This document shows, piece by piece, positions 5,548 through 8,045 of a stretch of 8,045 bases of DNA. The notes beneath the pieces are model-generated. The model was not told the DNA's origin. It worked only from the letters and a program-made list of their open reading frames with translations, and did not search any database. The translations under genes and the position numbers were made by a program. The stretch lies in the NCBI GenBank assembly GCA_041859375.1, contig JBHEKP010000185.1, positions 1 through 8,045 of the forward strand, in the 5' to 3' direction. This stretch comes from JBHEKP01 sp041859375 (lineage in GTDB: Bacteria; Hydrogenedentota; Hydrogenedentia; Hydrogenedentales; CAITNO01). The first letter of the stretch is position 1, and the number at the start of each line of letters is the position of its first letter.

Positions 5548-7311
5548 ATGACGACGGTTGTCTCCAGGCTTGGGGCGCGCGCCGCGGCGGTGCTGGCGGC
5601 GGCGGGATTCTTTGCGGGGGCCGCCTTCGGCGCGGTGACGCTCACCCCGCAGACGGGCGCGCCCGCCAACATCGGCGGTGTGGCCGAGGTGGCCGTCGCC
5701 ATTGACCACACGGATGCCGCCCCCTCCACGGTGATCCTGTACCTCGCCTTTGAAAGCGCGCGGCTTGCGCCCGCGATGGAATATTTTGAGATCATCCCGA
5801 GGGACGCGGGGGGTGGGGTGCTGCGGGATGATGCGGGCAATGTCGTCCCCCGGCTTTCACCGGTGCTGCCTTCGGAAGGACTGACGGCGGCGGGGAAGAT
5901 TGTGGACACCCAGTTCATTTCCGCGCTGGCCAGCCCTTCCGGCTGGGGCTGCCTGGGCGTTGCGGTGGCCGGCACGGACACCCCGATACCCAAAGGGGCT
6001 TTTGTGACGGTGGCGTTTCGTGTTCTGGAGGGAAATCTCACAAATGACACGGTGAAAGTGGTCGGGCTGGACATTTCCGGTCCGGCGGTGCTTGGAAACC
6101 GCGCAGTGTTCACCTCGGCGGCGGCGGCGGACGGTGCGGATTTGGAAACTGCGGTCGCGGACGGGTCGGTTGCCCTTGGATGCGCCGCGCCCGCGGTTCC
6201 CGCGGCCCCCGCCGCGGGGAGCGGCCGCACTGACGGCGTGGAATTAACCTGGACTGCGGCGGCGGGCATGGAATACCGTCTGTTCCGTTCGGAGGGGACC
6301 GATCCGGCGGCCGCGCGCGGCCTTGGGAGTGGCTGGACGGGGGGCGGCTCGTTTTTGGACATCACCGCCGAATCCCCGCGCAAACTGGATGGAGCCGGTT
6401 GTCAATGCGGCGCAAAGTACGAGCCCGTGGTGTACAACTACTGGCTGTGCGCGCGGGATGCGTCCACACTTTGCCAGAGCGGCCTCAGCCAGCCGCCCGT
6501 GGAGGGTGCCCGCCAGCGGGCGGGCGCAACGAAAGCCTTTGCGGTGCCCCTGTCCGTCCGGACCTATCCCCCCCGGAATTCCTCCGGGGAGCGCGTGCTG
6601 GCTGGTGCGTTTGATCCCGCGGCGCTGCGGTTGGAGGGGGTCTTCGGGATGGCCGAAGAATTTTTGGAGGTGGCCGTGTCGGGAGGGGGGGGCGATTTGC
6701 CCGGGCTTTCCTCCTGGGTGCCTGACGGCCCGGATGCGGAAGCGGGGTGGGTGGTGTTCACGCCCTCCGCGCCCTGGACGCCCGGTGACCGTGTGGTTGT
6801 GCGCGTTTCCATCAGGGATGCGTCGGGGGGCACTCTTGCCCCGCTGGCGGAGTCTTTCAATGTGGCGGGCGCTGTGGAGTTGCTGGCCGCTTCCGCAAGA
6901 AAAACAGTGCTGGCCGAAACCGGGGCGGTGGTTCCGCCGCCTGCGGGTGCTTCCGCCGTTTATGCGCTCAGACCGGATGCGTTTTATCCCCAATCCCTGG
7001 CGGTTGAACTGGATGTGCCGGCGGGAATGGCCCGTCCTGCGTTGTGGATGCTCCGGCAGGACGGCGGTGAGGCCTTCTGGATTCGCGCGGAATCCGCCGG
7101 GGGCTGGCTGGACGGTCCGGTGGCGGTGGGAAGCGGGGCGCTGGGCGCCTCGGTGCGCCATGGCGCGGTGATTTGCGTGGCTCCGGAGGATGAGGGACCC
7201 GGCGCCCTGCCCGCCGGAGCGGCGGAAGCCTCCATTTCCGGGGACTTGTGGGTGGCGGTGTTGGCGGTGGCGGTGCTGACGGCGGCGCGGCGGCGCGTGC
7301 GGCGCGTGTGA
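5548..7311 (+). CDS. Exported cohesin-like protein with C-terminal anchor-like tail
   Basis: This 587-aa protein has an N-terminal signal peptide (residues 1 to about 29, R8-x2-R11 then an Ala/Phe-rich core, cleavage likely near AFGA). Residues about 30-185 look like a cohesin-type beta sandwich: VTLTPQTGAPANIGGVAEV, then VILYLAFESARLAP, and later GAFVTVAFRVLEG before a final strand (VKVVGLDIS). An Ala/Pro linker (213-224) leads to a fibronectin III-like stretch (about 228-310, VELTWTAAAGMEYRLFRS) containing Cys residues at 285, 287, 301 and 309. A further Ig-like region (about 335-440) follows, with TPSAPWTPGDRVVVRV typical of bacterial Ig-like adhesion modules. The C-terminus has a short hydrophobic segment (about 566-580, LWVAVLAVAVLTAA) followed by RRRVRRV, the tripartite pattern of C-terminal sorting or anchoring signals. 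I cannot tie it to a named CTERM family. The start at 5548 is preferred because it gives a clean signal peptide, has AGGA at 5533-5536 and lies downstream of the proposed promoter. The protein is probably displayed at the cell surface; its ligand is unknown. Confidence 0.8.
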   Translation: MTTVVSRLGARAAAVLAAAGFFAGAAFGAVTLTPQTGAPANIGGVAEVAVAIDHTDAAPSTVILYLAFESARLAPAMEYFEIIPRDAGGGVLRDDAGNVVPRLSPVLPSEGLTAAGKIVDTQFISALASPSGWGCLGVAVAGTDTPIPKGAFVTVAFRVLEGNLTNDTVKVVGLDISGPAVLGNRAVFTSAAAADGADLETAVADGSVALGCAAPAVPAAPAAGSGRTDGVELTWTAAAGMEYRLFRSEGTDPAAARGLGSGWTGGGSFLDITAESPRKLDGAGCQCGAKYEPVVYNYWLCARDASTLCQSGLSQPPVEGARQRAGATKAFAVPLSVRTYPPRNSSGERVLAGAFDPAALRLEGVFGMAEEFLEVAVSGGGGDLPGLSSWVPDGPDAEAGWVVFTPSAPWTPGDRVVVRVSIRDASGGTLAPLAESFNVAGAVELLAASARKTVLAETGAVVPPPAGASAVYALRPDAFYPQSLAVELDVPAGMARPALWMLRQDGGEAFWIRAESAGGWLDGPVAVGSGALGASVRHGAVICVAPEDEGPGALPAGAAEASISGDLWVAVLAVAVLTAARRRVRRV

Positions 7312-7359
7312 GCCTTTGCGTCTTTTGGGTTGTAACGGCCTGTCATGGGGTAACGGCTG

Positions 7360-8045
7360 ATGTATCCGACACTTTTGCGGCTGGGCGAGTTGCGGTTTCA
7401 TTCGTATGTGGTGATGTTCGCGCTTGCGTTTCTTGTGGGCGCGATACTGCCGGTGCGCGAGAACCTGAAGCGTGAGACGCCTTTTCCAATCACCACGCTC
7501 GGCGGGATTTGGGCGTTTTTTGGGGGGGTGTTTGGCGCGAAACTGTGGTGGGTGATCCAGTACGGTGCCTGGGAGGACTGGCGCTGGTTCCAGTTTCTTT
7601 GGACGGGCGGGCTGGTGTTCTTCGGGGGGCTGTTGGGGGGTGTCCTGGCCTGTCTCCTTTATTTGCGCCTTGTCAGGGCGCCCCTGGTCATGGTTTCAGA
7701 TCTTGTTATCCCCTATGTTGCCCTCGCCCACGGTATCGCGCGGGTGGGATGCTTTTTAAACGGTTGCTGTTATGGCGCGTCCACCAGCCTGCCCTGGGGC
7801 GTGGCTTATCCCCGGCACAGGGGGCCCTTTCCGATCAGTTGTCCGCAGGGCTGATTGACGCGCATGCCGGGCATTCCCTGCCTGTGCACCCCACGCAGAT
7901 CTATGAGACCATCGGGCTGGTCTTCCTTTTTTTCCTGCTTCGGGCGGCTTATAAACGCCCCCACCGCGATGGTTCGGTGGTGGCCCTGTATTTGACGGGG
8001 TACGGATTACTGCGTTTTTGCAATGAATTCCTGCGGGGGGACAGC
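7360..8045 (+). CDS. lgt: Prolipoprotein diacylglyceryl transferase, frameshifted and cut by the window end
   Basis: Lgt is an inner-membrane enzyme that transfers diacylglycerol from phosphatidylglycerol to the lipobox Cys of prolipoproteins, the first step of bacterial lipoprotein maturation. The first frame (7360-7854) has the N-terminal topology, GGLVFFGGLLGG (residues 83-94) and the Lgt signature HGIARVGCFLNGCCYG (124-139) with its conserved Arg and Asn. It then runs into TGA at 7852-7854. The frame one base back continues from 7824 to the window end with 74 residues, including HPTQIYE and the late motif RFCNEFLR, both characteristic of Lgt. One missing base in the five-G run at 7820-7824 would join the halves as YPRHRGALSDQL. 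About 229 residues are seen, against the usual 260-290; the rest lies beyond the window. The gene is 48 bases after the cohesin-like gene, with a weak GGGG (7347-7350) as ribosome binding site. The family call is firm; whether the break is natural or a sequencing error cannot be told. Confidence 0.9.
7820..7824 (+). other. Homopolymer at the lgt frameshift
   Basis: Five consecutive G's, followed by CCCTTT, mark the point where Lgt similarity passes from one frame to another. A sixth G would restore one uninterrupted frame. No canonical -1 slippery heptamer is in register here, so a lost base in a homopolymer is more likely than programmed frameshifting. Confidence 0.65.

Noticed and set aside
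5397..6383. A 329-codon in-frame upstream extension of the kinase gene on the minus strand
   Set aside because: It is low-complexity Ala/Pro/Ser/Thr sequence antisense to the cohesin-like gene. The zinc ribbon starts right after ATG 5396, and the plus strand there carries a clear signal peptide and domains.
7815..7830. Programmed -1 ribosomal frameshifting in lgt
   Set aside because: No X-XXY-YYZ heptamer is in register at CACAGGGGGCCCTTT, and lgt is not known to use recoding. A missing G in a homopolymer explains it more simply.
1..8045. tRNA, rRNA, CRISPR array, insertion sequence or phage attachment site
   Set aside because: I saw no cloverleaf with CCA end, regularly spaced repeats, transposase motif or flanking terminal repeats in the window.

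Overview
This GC-rich bacterial window holds five protein-coding genes plus one well-supported small ORF, with no RNA genes, CRISPR array or insertion sequence seen. The gene set is a secreted right-handed beta-helix protein resembling GH141-type enzymes, a soluble Ser/Thr kinase fused to an FGE-sulfatase-type domain, and a cohesin-like surface protein with a C-terminal anchor-like tail. That mix suggests a heterotrophic, polysaccharide-degrading bacterium of the Hydrogenedentota, Planctomycetota or Lentisphaerota/Verrucomicrobiota type. The assignment is an inference from gene content only.

Layout. Positions 1-105 are a leader with a perfect GC-rich hairpin (65-87). A plus-strand pair follows: an unrecognised 343-aa protein (106-1137) and, 35 bases later, an exported 737-aa beta-helix protein (1173-3386). 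Positions 3387-3716 hold a terminator hairpin (3410-3447) shared with the opposite strand, and a minus-strand 41-aa ORF (3478-3603) with a near-consensus ribosome binding site. Next, on the minus strand, is the kinase/FGE-domain protein (3717-5396). A divergent intergenic region of about 150 bases (5397-5547) carries a plausible sigma-70-like promoter for the rightward gene, a weaker one for the kinase, and a 9-bp inverted repeat between them. The rightward unit has a 587-aa cohesin-like, C-terminally anchored protein (5548-7311). It is followed 48 bases later by lgt (prolipoprotein diacylglyceryl transferase, 7360 to the window end), which is broken by an apparent one-base deletion in a G run at 7820-7824.

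How the genes may work together. The beta-helix protein probably acts on extracellular glycans after export. Its signal peptide also contains a possible lipobox, so it could be a substrate of the Lgt encoded here. The kinase has all its catalytic motifs and no membrane segment, so it is probably a cytoplasmic signalling protein. Its FGE-type domain appears to lack the catalytic cysteines of true formylglycine-generating enzymes and is more likely a binding module. The 41-aa ORF lies just downstream of the kinase on the same strand, ends at a terminator and has no recognised family. It is the best candidate here for something undescribed.
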